A stretch of 64,000 nucleotides of DNA from Taenia hydatigena (GCA_036345935.2 JADWOT020000003.1:18184509-18248508); one strand, 5' to 3'. Positions 38,561 through 51,540 are shown, counted from the stretch's first letter. Notes: generated by a model from the letters alone, not told the origin. Numbers and translations: made by a program.

Positions 38561-39654
38561 TAAATTGTTCTGCGAAGTCCCTGAACCATACATATATTTA
38601 AGTCCTTAGGAAGGCGGTTACAGGAATTATGGTTCTAGATTCGTTTGTAAAACTTTTTGTCATTCTGTCATTAACTCAGTAGTCTTGCATGTCCTATGCT
38701 GCAACTTTTCGATCAAATAGCACAAACAGAGTCGACCGTAGTTGTAACCTCGTTTTCGCACCTCAAATTACGTATTTATTCCGCAATAATTTGTAAGGTG
38801 AATAATGCGGAAGAAATGTAGTTCAATGGGGATGCAATGGAGCCCCACGAAATGCGGGTGGTCTGTGTCTGTGGCATCTCCTTTCATCCCTGTAGTTAAA
38901 CAATTGGGATGGTGGCTAAGGCGAACGATCACAGCAACACTTGTATGGAGAGAAAGGGGACATGGAAGTTCAAAGCATTTCTCCCACACCTTAAGTGCGT
39001 GGGGAAAAATTCATTTTAAAAATGAATCGTCCTTACCTCAAACAAAAGGCGTTCAGTCGTTTTATTCAGACAAGTAGTGATTTAAGACCAGGTTCTCTAC
39101 GATTTCGTTGGGCCTTCTCCCAACCCAGTTTGGCCCAAGAATGTGGAGAAGACAGACATCGCCTTCACCCACACGCACAGCGGCCAACTCATTCCTGTTC
39201 TGTTTGCATCCAAAGTCCAAACACAGGGGCAAGTTGTGCCTTGTCTGTGGGTTTGCAGTCCCCTACATGCTAACCCAGAAAGGCCTACTTTGGAGTGGAG
39301 ACTGTTTACCTAAAGCATGCGGTTGAAGTGACTGCGTTTAAATTTAAGCACATCGGCAACTGACCCAATAGAGTCACTCCTGCAAGACTATTTTCTAGAC
39401 GAGGAAAAGTTAAATCGACCCTAGCACCTTTCATTCCGTGACTATAAAATTAGGAATCCCAAGTGCTGGATTTAATTAATGCAGGTAATTCTCAGACATT
39501 ATTTTGAATTAGGAAAACTAGCGGATTCATAGGCAGATAGCTTCATTGTTAATGCTTGTTGATATTAGATGACTCTGCAGGTAACGTTTAATATCTAGAG
39601 AAAGATAGCCAGCGACTTTCTTGGCCTCTCCAGACGGAGTTCTGTGATACATGC

Positions 39655-40040
39655 ATTTAATTGAGTGACTGATTTCGCAACCCTACCAAATACAAATTAA
39701 TTGTTAGCGCTCTTCAATCCACAGTCCTTCCTTGTCGTAATCATGTGGCAGATGTCGTGAAAGAACGAGTGATCACCGGACAGAGTAATGCAGTAAATGG
39801 AGTTGGCGAGGAAGAGACGAGGCATCCTGCTCATTAAAAGTGCCCAATGGAACATGCAGGCTGGTCAGCTGGCGGAGGCAAAACCCAGGGAATTGTTCTC
39901 TGCTCTGCTTACAATATTCGCTAAGTCCATTCCAGTTGGCAACCAAGACGCTCGAGGCACATATTAGTGAACTATACACTTGAAAGCGAAGGTCAGATTC
40001 ATTAAATGGGTGCTTCAAAGAATGACATCCTGCAGGTTTG
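39655..40040 (+). pseudogene. Dynein heavy chain C-terminal remnant B
   Basis: Collinear with dynein 28.99-29.47 kb. A GCGGAGGCAAAACCC block is unchanged, followed by GAATTGTTCTCTGCTCTGC, CCATTCCAGTTGGCAACC and a final AAATGGGTGCTTC block. Internal deletion and several stops (for example in the GGCACATATTAG segment) make it non-coding. Similarity continues past the dynein stop codon into 3' flank (TTTCCTTGCACT, TTATAAGTACCGTCCCAC), so it arose by genomic duplication rather than from an mRNA. Confidence 0.75.
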
Positions 40041-43000
40041 GCCCTCGCACTTGCCTACTTTCCTTGCACTCGCCAACACATCCTATGTCATCTACTTAAA
40101 TGTTATAAGTACCGTCCCACCTTCTTTTGTCTAAAGTTAAGATTTGAGGGAGTGTTGGCGAGTTTTCCTCTCAAGTAGCGTCACCGCATATGGGTATGGT
40201 GGCGGACGCTTGATGAGCGCCTTTTAATGTTGCTGAAAGTTTACCAACTGGGGGACCTATCAACTTCTAAGTCAAGCTGCAAGAGACAAGAGTTTAAATC
40301 CACTTAACTCTTACATGGCCTGCGTCTTATATTACACACAGTCTAATCTAATCATCGTCTCTAGTTGATTTAAATTAGTCGATGAGTTATAACCAACTGC
40401 GAAAGAAAATATCAGGTAAGTTGAAAAAGTTCCCCAAAGCCAATATGGCGATTTGAGTAGGTGAAGTTTCCTTCATCCTAAAATCTAATCTTTTTGATAG
40501 ACAATGCAATTCTGGTAGTTTTCGAAATTAGTACTGCTTTGATACATCGTCCTCTGAGTCTTTCCACGTCAAATAACCTGTATCTTAGGCGTTGCAGTAT
40601 TGTCCTCCTTTAGGATTGAACCGCCAAGGCTGGCAATGAACTGGGGATCAAGGAGCCTCCGTAGGCTATTTGCTTTTGGAAACGAGAACAAAAACTCGTT
40701 CAACTTTTCAACTTGTGCGTTGCTAATGGAACAAGTAATGGAAATACCCTTCTACTCCACGGCACCGGTCTGGGCGTATGGATGTTAGGCCATCACGTAT
40801 GTAAAGGGAAATTTTCCCAAAATTTTCACGATCACCATGACGGTGGGGACCTCAACATTCGCATCGACATAAAATTTGACTATATGCCAAGTAAGGCGGC
40901 TTGTAGTGTGAGCACCAAGGTGAAGATAATTAGCCTCTACTCGAAACCGAGTGGCGATTTTGTCATCTTGGTTGCTCAAAATTTATACATATCTTAAACG
41001 GGTTTATTGGGGTCGCAGGTGGACAGGATATAGTCCATATATTTATTCTAGGCAAGTGATGTTGACTTCACCCCAATGCCGTCACCCCCAACGAGGAGGT
41101 AACAAGGGTGGGAATCATGCAGACGTGATGATCTAATAGTTCGCCGTGGTTCACCACCTGGTTTAGTCATGTGCAAGGTAGAAGTGGGAGACAGGCAAAC
41201 ATCACCAAAAAGTCATGCAAATCAGCTAATTTGAAGGCAAACATAGAGAAGCTGATGCCTACTTAGCTGCAGGCAGAATTGAGTTTTGCGGTCCTGAGGA
41301 TTGGCAGTGTGACTGCGTTACAGCAGACGCTATAATCACGCTCCCTCCTATGTGGCCCAGATGGGCTAGCATGGAGGCTGTTTTGTGCAGCCTCAATGTC
41401 GATGAGCATTGCTTAAATGTGCCATTTAAAGTCTGCTTCCGCTGCTGCTACTGCCAACACCACTGTTAACACAGTCTCAGTTGACACTGATGATTTGGTG
41501 CATTGACTGATCAGCGTCCTCTGCCTTAGTGCCACCCTCCGCCATGTCCCACCCGTAGACTAAAGCCTTGTTAAACCCCTGTAATCCCCAGACCTTAGCA
41601 AATCCGCCTACACACACATCCGCCAATTAGATAAATGATAGTAATTCAAAAGGATAGCACCTCGAAGCTTGTTGATTTGATAAAGTTTTACACCTGAAGG
41701 GATTTCTCCATGCTTGCAGTGCGATAATGTGTCATCTGATTTAACATCTGAGCTTAAGCCATGTGAATTCCTCTGCCCAAGGTTTAATTCCTTGGAGCAC
41801 AAATGGTACTGACAGTTGGGTGTGCGCTTTCACCAACGTACACGGCCTTACACACACATGTGGACACCTTGGTGGCACCCGTGTCCCCAATTCCATTACA
41901 ACCTTACTCACATACTCACCAACTTCTTTCCGCCAACTAGATGCTTATCCAGTCGAGTTTGTCGAAAACCTGAGCCAGTCAGGTCTGCTAGATGTTTTGT
42001 GGAGAAAACACGACAAATTTCGTTTCGTTGGATTCGATGAAATTGTTATTACTAAATGTGCTGCTGTGCCTCGTGAATGTCAGCGTGGAATTACAGAACT
42101 CGCTGCTGATGTTTTTTGGGACATTTATGTGCATCAGTTAGGAGGCACCTAATAATTTCCATCAAGCGATCCTTCTAAGACACGTTTACAATCCTTTCCA
42201 CGGTACATCAGGGGCGGCACGTTAAAGAATGGTTAAATTATGCACATTTCGAACACTTACCATTCGATATCCAAAAGCCATCCCCGTTAATGCAACATAC
42301 TACACACCGATTCCATACACAGGGTGGACAATGGCAGAATGGCACAATGTATCCAGTTCAGACGCTCAATGAGGGGCGTGGGAGATGGAGAGGGGTGAAG
42401 GTGGCGCTAAAGTTACGTACATCCAATGTTTTGATGGGTGTTGACCCCCTGTCTGACCCTCTGGAACGTCTAGGGGTGAGGCTGACGGGGACGCCAAATT
42501 AATAGCCAGGGGTTACACACATCAAATGTTTTGATAGGTGTTGACTTGCTGCCTGACCCTTTCACACATGCTGGGCCCATCTGACTGGACGCTCGGTGCA
42601 TCGGGAATCGCGGTGGAAAACTGTGGCACCCAAAACCTAAAACTTGGTGATTCAACGATCTATGTATTTCTTTTGGTTATGTCATTATTTAATACAAATG
42701 CTACATCCACAAATACGTTCCCATGATGTCTATTCTGGACATTATCTTGCAGTACGCTACCACAAAGAGGTGGTAAACTTTGAATTAAAGCGTCAGCGTA
42801 TTGTGTCGTCGAACAAACGATGCTGCACTTATGCTTCTTTAAATGGGACCCTTTAGATGACAGGCGGGAACACAATTCGGATCTCGTCCTCGGAGAGCGG
42901 GTCGATATCTCCAACGTCGACGGTAACCATCCCACAACCTTGTACTGAAGCACTACTAATTTACCGTTTCGTCCAAGACAATAAAAATGTCTCAGAACAA

Positions 43001-44059
43001 TCAACCTTCTCGTACTAGCGGCAGTTGCAGGGGAGGGAGAATAAAAAAATCCCTACACACGGGGAATGTTGTATAAGTGTTACTAGCCAGTTGCCGTGAT
43101 ATTGTTGTGTAATCCACGTAAACACCCTGGAAATTCCTCTAACAAATGAAAAACGTGAGGTAAATAGGATTGACAGAGTAGAACCCATTTCGTATTGTTT
43201 TAACGGTATGAAAAATGTCGGAGCACAGTATCCTTGCCAAGCCGATCCACTGATCATTCAACCACTGGAAAGGCAGCATCATCCACGGAGGTGTGTGTCT
43301 ATGCTTTCAAGAGTTGCCATGCGTCATTCAATTCATAATTACCTTCTTGTTGCCATTAGATACAGTGATTGGGAAACATAATTCGGCGTATGTTGTTTAA
43401 TTTGCTCGAGGCATCTGTTAGCACCGCAGGCTGCGGGCAAAGGATGGAGAATCCCCTGCTGTGCTGGCGACGAATTTGCCTCCAACCCTCTTTCCGAGTT
43501 GTCACCTCGCCATCAAATACAGCGCACTCCGGACAGAATGCCATCTTATAACCTCAACAAACAGTTCCAACTTGGAACAAGAGTGTGGCTTCGCGTGCTC
43601 CTACAATAACGCCGAAGTAGTTTCGTGTAATAGTTTATGCAAACTAGGTCCGTAAAAACGGCCCTTAAGAGATATATCAAGGATCCTCGTGAACCACATC
43701 AGGGCTCAGCGATAAGCAGAAATACAAGGCCTTCTTTGGCTCATTTGAAGCGGACGTGCCTGGACAACAGGATTTTCAAGTGAAGACTCGTCTGTGCACA
43801 AACAAAAAACCTACGGTCGAAAGCAAGCACAGGATATGAATTAAAATATTATTAATTTGTCCATTAAGCATATATTTGCAGAAGGGAATAATTTGCCGCT
43901 GACAGAGCTTCAGTGCGTGCCTCGGATCTGATGCCGCAATCCTAATGACTGATAGATAAGTGAAGAACAGGCCATGGTAACATAAATGGAGAAGCTGCGC
44001 AATGCTTTGAAGTCTTACCACGTGTCTGAGCGATAAATGAGGAAGTAGAAGCAGGAGTG

Positions 44060-44600
44060 ACGGTGGACGTACGAAAGGTATAAGAGGAGATAGCAGCCCA
44101 GAAAGGGGACCGGAGATGCCGTGGTTCAGTAAAAGTCGTCACTGATTGGTTGGTTGTCCCACCTTTTAGGAAACTAACTGCGTCAATCGGGTTGTAACAA
44201 ATTTCCAGTTCGCTGCCTTTCGAGGCTGTTGCAATCACCGTCGTGGTGATGTCAGCAGCACAAGCTGCGCCTGTAGGGGAGGTATTGGAAAGGGTAGCAG
44301 TGGAATGGGGCCAGCGCAGGTGTTACCGCTACCTTCCACAGCCACCGCCATTCACTCCATGTGCATGCTGCAATTTTGACATCCAGCCCAATGTTGCATG
44401 TCAAACTCTTTTTGTGCGCAAATCGCTACTCTCACGAAAATGCGCGTGGGTAGCCGATGCCTAGAAAAGGTCTTGGGGGCGAGTGCGTACGTAAGTTGTA
44501 GCAAAAGTGCAAGATCTCGATCCTCACCGCTCATTTGGGCAAATCCTCAGACATTCTTATCCCTAAAGAATGGTATTCGATGGCTCCGCAAAGTCGCTAA
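44060..44600 (+). repeat. R element, copy in unit 2
   Basis: The fullest plus-strand copy: GATTGGTTGGTTGTCCCACC, GTTGTAACAAATTTCCAG, GATGTCAGCAGCACAAGC, GGGGCCAGCGCAGG, GTGCATGCTGCAATTTTGAC and GCAAGATCTCGATCCTCACC. Copies are seen at about 34.7, 38.2, 46.2 (inverted), 47.1 and 55.8 kb. Confidence 0.55.
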
Positions 44601-46173
44601 AACAGCCACTTTCAAACTGTTAGGAAGACCCTGAGATGAAGAGAGAGGGGCTAAGCGGAGTAGGCGCAGATAACCCGTGCCACATTGGCGTAAGTGGATG
44701 CTTGAAGTGTAAAAGAAACTTTTGTGTCTTGGAGACGCGGGGACTCTTCATCCAGCTGTTTGATAATCATCAAAAACAATTTAGCGTGCAGAAAAGGCAT
44801 CGAATGTAGTTTTTTCAGCCTTACTTCTGCAATTTCACCTGGAGGGTTGCCTTTTGATTTTTCACAGTGCGCAGAGGTTATAGGTGGATAATGAGGACTG
44901 CCATTATTGCTGACCCATTTCCATTTGGCATCGGCTTCATCAATTCTTGGCCCTTAAGTGCAGATATTTCTTACTTAATTAATAATTTATGACTTAAATT
45001 CTCTTTATATTTCAATGATTATGCATGGGGTACAGTTGGCGCTAAAGAGAAAATTTCCGGTTCACTGCAGTACAGGCCCAACAGTTAAATGCAACTCAAA
45101 GATATTCACTGCACACTGATGGCGAACACCAGCTAGATACCAAGTCACACTACCTTTTATCTACCAATTGGTAAAAGGTGTAAAAGGTTTCATCCCTGTT
45201 GGTCACATATGACACAGAGAACGACTGTGTGATTGTAAAGTTACCTTCTTAGGTCATATTACGTGTTTGATCCAGTAGGCGAGTGGCTGGCCCTATTGCT
45301 TCAGCTAACTCCAATTCGCCTTAGGGTAAATGCATCCACACGAACGCGTACACTCATACCTCATCATCAACACCCAATCGCAGCCGAGCGCATCTCTCCT
45401 TCCCGCTTCCTCTTCTCCCACCTTCCCAATCACGTCACGCCACACACAATATCGTACCGACCTGCAGTTCTCAATTAGCACTGATTATGGTGGGATTTAG
45501 GGCCTCGTGGTCTGATTGCGGGGGTGATGGGGAGGCGACGAAGGTGGCGTTGGGCCACCGGACGTGGCGGGGTTCGGGTTGAGGACGTAAGGAAAAATAA
45601 ACATTGCGGAAAAGCGAGATGGCATGGATGCAGTAAGAGCGAGATTGGTTGCATTAAATTGGTCCAAACTCACCTTTCACTGTTCCATAACTGTTGAAGG
45701 AGGCCTTGTTATCACTAGGGCTATTCACTCCCGCAGTGTCCATTCACCGCATGCATTGACTTCGTCAGTATGCTATTTGCACGCAACCCTTCAACAGCAA
45801 CGATCTGCTTGGGTCTAAACTCCAAGGCTTACCGAACCGAACAAAACCGCATATCAGTTGTAAGGAGTAAATTGCGGCTTGATCTTATAATAGATGGCTT
45901 GCGCGTCCTAATCCTACTGAGAAATAGGGTGTGGAACCAAGCCAAACATACGCATAGGATTTAGGTCGACGAAAATGTAAATTTGGCTAAAGTCTATTCA
46001 ATACAAAAAAGGGAAATTTGCAGCTCTTCAAAGATGTCTACTGCTACCGAAGGAAAGAGTCTACGCGGCTCCAGACACAAGACCATCTTCCACACTTCAA
46101 GCCTCATTTTTACCAAGGTAGTGCTGTTTACCTATGCTGTTTCGATTTAAATAATTTTAACCGCATCATCTAG

Positions 46174-46538
46174 ACAATTAAGCTCATTCTGCTGTCTCCC
46201 TAATTATTCAAGCACGCGTGAATCAGGCGCTCTACAAAGTCATCCATCGAAAGGTTTAAAAGCGGAGATGTCCTACACTGCCCTAAAGTGATCGATGAGG
46301 ATTGACATCCTACAACTTCGGTACAGCACGTCTTCGCACACATTCGTCAGAACTTTCCCAGACACCAATTCTACCTCCCCACCGGCTACCCCTTCGCACG
46401 TCCGTGGGCAAAAATGCATTTGGCATGCCGCATCTGGTAGCATGTCAGTTGCAGTATGCACATGGAACTAGTGTCGATGGATGTGGGAGATAGCAGTGGC
46501 ATCTGTGCTGGTTCTGTTTTACTGCGATTCTTTCCACC
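46174..46538 (-). repeat. Left arm of a long inverted repeat (R element, reverse orientation)
   Basis: The reverse complement matches 47089-47470 over about 365-380 bp with few differences and small indels; for example CCTAATTATTCAAGCACGCG here pairs with the segment near 47430. Similarity to the R element continues to about 46.8 kb. Confidence 0.8.
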
Positions 46539-47088
46539 ACCTCTCCTGTAGGGCCTTGCCTGTGCTGCTGACATCATTACAACTGTAGTGGCTGCGGCTT
46601 CGAAAGTCAGCAAAGTTGCAAACTGTTTCAACCCAGAAGGCTAGACAGTCAACCGACCAACCAAAATGGCTCCAGACCACGACACCTCTTGTCCCCTTTC
46701 TGAGAAACTTAATCTCCTTTCCTATTTCCTCCCCCCCTATTCTCACTCTTACTCCTACTCTAACTTTCTTAATCATTACCACCTCTACCACCTAGATAGG
46801 CAGTGGGACTCCAAAGTGTTGCACAGCTCTTTCAGCCATTACTTCATGGACGGCCCTCCACTTGCGTTGAAAGGCTGTCAGTGACAAATTGCCCTCAACA
46901 GCGAATGTTTATTTGTCAGGCAAATAATTTGCACATAACTGCAGAGCCTGGGCTAAATTTAGGGTTGGAGTGTTTAATTCTGCTCAAATGAGTCTACAAT
47001 CGGAGCATGAAGCGATGGATGGAAGAGCTATGAACTACTCTGGAGTGGAAATATGAGAAGCAAAAAGAGAAGAGCACATGGGCGAGCT

Positions 47089-47470
47089 GGTGGAAAGAAT
47101 CGCAGTGAAACAAGACTAGCACAGATGCCACTGCTATCTCCCACATCCATCGACACTAGTTCCATGTGCATACTGCAACTGACATGCTACCAGATGCGGC
47201 ATGCCAAATGCATTTTTGCCCACAATTTGCTACTTCCGCGGACGTGCGAAAGGGCAGCCGGTGGGGAGGTAGAATTGATGTCTGGGAAAGTTCTGACGAA
47301 TGTGTGCGAAGACGTGCTGTACCGAAGTTGTAGGATGTCAGTCCTCATCGATCACTTTAGGGCAGTGTAGGACATCTCCGCTTTTAAACCTTTCGATGGA
47401 TGACTTTGTAGAGCGCCTGATTCACGCGTGCTTGAATAATTAGGAAGACAGGAGAATGAGCCTAATTGTT
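47089..47470 (+). repeat. Right arm of the long inverted repeat (R element, forward)
   Basis: Pairs with 46174-46538, with a spacer of about 550 bp. The 105-codon open frame from 47053 is only the repeat read through and has no family similarity. Confidence 0.8.
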
Positions 47471-47954
47471 TAAATGTTGCAGACAGAATTATTCAAATCG
47501 AAATGGCGTTAGTAGGAAACACTTACTTGGCGAAAGTAAGTATTTGAAACGTGAAGGATGCCTTTGCAGTTCAAATTTCATCTCGTACACCTGAGACTGT
47601 GGGAAAACTCCACACTCGAAGTCTCCTTTATACGCACCTATTTGCTCTCACTCGGAGAGCCAAGTAGCCACATAGGGTGTGACGGATTTAGATAAAAGTC
47701 AATTGCCTTCTGCACAACTATATTTCTTTCATCCTCAACTAAGGGTATGTTCTACTGATTAATGATTACTGATTACTGATTAATGAGCCCTCCAGATTTA
47801 ATGATAGCATCGTGCCTCCCATGTTGATACCGGGTAAGCAACTTCCAGTTTTACCGTAGCACGGGTCCATCAGTGCAAAGACAGTTACTGAGTCCTGATG
47901 GCAGACAACGACTTGATATTAACTAACCTTTCTCAGAAAAAGGTTTTAATCCTG

Positions 47955-48540
47955 CAGTTCTGTCACATATGATACAGACAGCAAGACACTGTTTAGATTA
48001 GATTACGCATCCGATCTAGTCAACGTGTAGCTTTTCTCATTATTATATTCAGCCTAATGTTCACTAAGCACACACACACACACAAACATGCATCGACAGG
48101 CATTTACTCACGTACTTCCAACCGCCAATCAACCTAGCAGAGATGCTTCTCGCCCCCTCCCCCACCTTCGCACTATCCTCTCCCTCTCCCGACCGCGTAA
48201 CGCCACACGGGACCGTGCCCACCCCACGGTTCTCAATTGCCACTGATTATAATCCGATTAAGGGTCTGATGAACCGGGACTAGGGGTGGAGGCAGTGCAG
48301 GTGGGGGGGAGAGCAAAGGTGGCGTTAAGTTACCGGACAGGACGAGGTCTAGGGTAAAGACTTTCGCAAAAATAAACATCATGGCGAGGGAACACTGTGT
48401 GTGTGTGTGTGTGTGCTTGAAAAGGGCGAGATCGGTTACATGAACTAGACCCCAATTTCATAGTCAACTGTCCTAAAACTATTCAATGGGGCGTTTCCAC
48501 CATCGTGACTACTCACCACAAGGCAAATATTCTAAACTTG
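47955..48540. repeat. Second copy of the CACTGATTATAAT block inside unit 2
   Basis: Shares with 45230-45700, at an offset of about 2.76 kb, the CACATATGACACAGA-like block, the CACTGATTATAATCC block, GGTGGCGTT...CACCGGAC and AAAAATAAACAT. Together with the doubled R element it indicates a local tandem duplication in unit 2. A CA run lies at about 48069-48084 and a GT run at 48396-48415. Confidence 0.5.
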
Positions 48541-49513
48541 GCAAGACTTTTATTTAATACATAGTGTATTTCAGTCCCTTCCACAGTGAAGATCGACTTG
48601 CTTGTGTATGACTACTAAATTGAATCAAAAAAACAAACATGCTCCTTACTCCCACTTCTTCATATCCTATCTACTTCCATTGTGAAATAATGCTTGCTCA
48701 GGTATGCAAAGGTCCAAACCATCCACTACACAAAATTATAGGTTGAAATTCATGACAGAATTTTGCGGCTTCCTTGTTGATTTTCCTTATAATGTCAAGC
48801 CAAATCAACTTTGTAAGGGTGATAGATAGCATTTAGACTGCAATTCAAGGTTTTTCGATCACAAAGTATGGATGTAACAACTCAACTTCATCGTCTCCCC
48901 GTCAAAACTAGGAGGATGTGCCGATCTTTCCAATGGGACTAGTCATCATTCGAAGCGATGAAGGCTTCCCTCCTAAGTGCGCAGAATTGGTCATTTTTCG
49001 TTTCCCAACGTCAGGTCAACATAGGTAGACATGACCATTTCCCGCATTAAATCACCTCATCGGAGGTGGTACTACAAGGGGCAGAAATAGTGGATGAGAG
49101 GACTAACAGAAGCATTGAAACACAACGCCGACGATTGTACGGGCAGACGCGTCAAGTTTTGATGCCTCGCCTCGCTTAGATACGATCATAGAACAGTGCA
49201 TTCTCTGACGCCCTGTAATGTTTTTATTCAAGGAGGGTAATTATAAGGGAAGCAGCAGTATTTTTTGGGTTTTTCATAGTCTTTTTGACAAAAGAAGAGG
49301 TAAATAAAGTATCATTTTGGGATAACACATGCTTATTTGCTATCTTCCAGACTGAAATTCCGAGTTGTGGGGTCAAATTGGCACATTAGTGAATCAAAGT
49401 GTGAGACTACACACGGAACCTCTATGGAAAGTAGTTGCATGAGGACTGGGACTCCACTCGTGTTTAAACGAGCGGAATAAGGCGAAAGGTGTTTGATTTC
49501 AAAGTAGTCCAAT

Positions 49514-49931
49514 CTCCTCCTCCTCCTCCTCCTCCTCCTCCTCCTCCTCCTCCTCCTCCTCCTCCTCCTCCTCCTCCTCCTCCTCCTCCTCCCTCCTCCT
49601 CCTCCTCCTCCTCCTCCTCCTCCTCCTCCTCCTCCTCCTCCTCCTCCTCCTCCTCCTCTCCTCCTCCTCCTCCTCCTCCTCCTCCTCTCCTCCTCCTCCT
49701 CCTCCTCCTCCTCCTCCTCCTCCTCCTCCTCCTCTCCTCCTCCTCCTCCTCCTCCTCCTCCTCCTCCTCCTCCTCCTCCTCCTCCTCCTCCTCCTCCTCT
49801 CCTCCTCCTCCTCCTCCTCCTCCTCCTCCTCCTCCTCCTCCTCCTCCTCCTCCTCCTCCTCCTCCTCCTCCTCCTCCTCCTCCTCCTCCTCCTCTTCCTC
49901 CTCTTCCTCCTCCTCCTCCTCCTCCTCCTCG
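49514..49931. repeat. CTC/GAG trinucleotide microsatellite, about 420 bp
   Basis: Nearly pure CTC repeats, interrupted only by a few single-base slips (CCC or CT) and two TCTTCC variants near the right end. Open frames on both strands (poly-Pro/Ser/Leu and poly-Glu/Arg) are by-products. The slips divide it into blocks in different frames, so it cannot encode a homopolymer throughout. Confidence 0.97.
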
Positions 49932-51003
49932 TTCACATCACTTCACAAGTGACTAACCAAATTTTAATCCCACTGCAATAAATCCACAGCTAGCCTAACA
50001 ATAAAATCCAGCTGCTTAGCCCCAGTCATGGTGCAGTGCGAATGAAGTAGTGCAACAGCAAGAGAGTTTTCCCCAAACGGTGTCCATGTGGGTGTCAATG
50101 AGGAAAAATGTGCACCATTTCCTTGCATCACTGTGCTTGGGTGTGTGGGCAATGGGGTGGCGAGGCAAGCAAAACAATCATAACATCGCTTCAAACGGGG
50201 TTACAGAAAGACAGTTTGCTTAGAATGCTGCGTACAAATCGCTCCATGTCCTTTTTTACTTGCAAATAAAAAAAACGGCTGGAGTTTGGAAGTCAAACAT
50301 CTTACTCACCTCATTAGAAAAAAGGCAGGAGATTGACATGCAAATCTAGTGGCAAACAAGGCAGTGACACCGGATTCCGTAACTACTTGTAAAACATGCT
50401 GACGGCCTCATTTGTGGAAGATCAAATTTGACCAAGTTGGACGCAAAATGCGGAGAGGTAGGGGACCTCCTCCTTTCAAACACATACATACCACCAGACT
50501 CATTCCTTCTGCGCTTGCGTCCAAAGTCCACACTCACCAGATACCTTTGCTTCGTCTCCTAGTCATTTCACCCCACCACCCCTCCCCTCCTCTCTAACCC
50601 AGAAACTCTTACTCCGCTCTGCAGTGAAGTGCAGACAGTGTTTACTTAAGCCATGCATGCAACTGAAGTGACTGCTTTGAAATTGAAGTGTATTTGTGAC
50701 CAATCCACCCGATTCACTGCTGCAAGACCGCTTTGCTAACTAGGAGAGGTGAAATCGGTCCCAGTACTTTTTAACCCTCTCTGACTTCCAAGTTATGCAT
50801 TCAGAATACCACCTTTCATAACTTGTCACACAAAGTGGAGGAACATGAACTAATCCTAAAGTGGGCAAACTGCAGACTTTGTGCTGATCAAAACAAGAAC
50901 AGTAGGTGCATAGAGGAGTAAAGAGAGAATTATTATTTGCAAGAAAATAACTAACTTTGTCGTTGTCATCCAAGGCATGCGCGTTGCTTATGGAGAGTGA
51001 TTA

Positions 51004-51540
51004 AGCTTTGTCTCAAGGAGCTCAGACAGGACCAATGGAAGAACCGATCATCATTCTGGAAGTGGGTTCTCTTTAGAACGCTCACCTCTTTGAAACAATT
51101 CCACAAAATTGTATTCGCGAAACCTCCTTTTTTCAGCATAGGATTTGTCGAATACGGACTCGATTACTAGAGTGGGAGACTTGAAGATTTTGGAGGCTGA
51201 TTTTGCGTCCCCGTCGAGTCCCGTTAGGTTGGAAGGGTCATTTAATCCACAGTCCTTCCTCACTAAAATCAAGGAGTAGACGTTGCTAAGAACAAGCAGC
51301 CACTGGATCGAGTATAGCGAAATGTGGATGCGGAGCCTTCGTGCACAACCTTTATCGCTGCTCTGCCAACAGTCTCTATCAAGGCTATTGCCATTGACAA
51401 ACAGGGCATCCGAGGCACTCACCTACGCCTGCCCCGAGTACAAGACTAAGAGCGGCGATTTTGTGTATGCGTTGATGTCTAATCTAAATCAAGGCCGAAT
51501 CTGCTATATGGGTGCTTGACGACGTGGCAATCATGCTTTA
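51004..51540 (+). pseudogene. Dynein heavy chain C-terminal remnant C
   Basis: The longest remnant, collinear with dynein 28.81-29.46 kb. It starts at a TCTCAAGGAGCTCAG block and keeps GATTTTGCGTCCC and ATTTAATCCACAGTCCTTCC exactly. Near the end a frame still reads TYACPEYKTKS, against [11 protein letters not shown] in the live gene. Deletions, frameshifts and stops (for example ATCAAGGAGTAG) break it. Similarity continues into the 3' flank (CTACTTAAATGCTTTCAGTA). Confidence 0.8.

Larger units (their letters stand above)
39655..51000. repeat. Unit 2 of the decayed array
   Basis: Markers in order: dynein remnant B (39669), GGTGGACAGG (41026), ACGTACATCCAATG (42413), R element (44.06 kb), CACTGATTAT block (45480 and again 48240), a GTGAATCAAAGTGTGAG block (49390) and GCGTCCAAAGTCC (50518). 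It also contains an inverted R copy and the CTC microsatellite, so it is longer than unit 1. No supported intact gene. Frames at 40713-40997 and 41763-42152 are open but unrecognised. Confidence 0.6.

Noticed and set aside
40713..40997. Open frame of 94 codons in unit 2
   Set aside because: No recognised domain and no intact counterpart seen in units 1 or 3; likely chance.
41763..42152. Open frame of 129 codons in unit 2
   Set aside because: It covers repeat-unit sequence shared with degenerate segments near 31.4 kb and has no known domain; too weak to call.
47053..47370. A 105-codon plus-strand frame
   Set aside because: It falls on the right arm of the inverted repeat; other R copies do not keep the frame open.
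49489..49956. Open frames on both strands encoding poly-Pro/Ser/Leu and poly-Glu/Arg
   Set aside because: They are direct readings of the CTC microsatellite; frame changes at repeat slips and absence of unique sequence show they are not genes.
50346..50597. Short overlapping frames around the GCGTCCAAAGTCC marker
   Set aside because: The same marker at 37.4, 39.2 and 58.2 kb sits in frames that are not conserved, so this is non-coding repeat.
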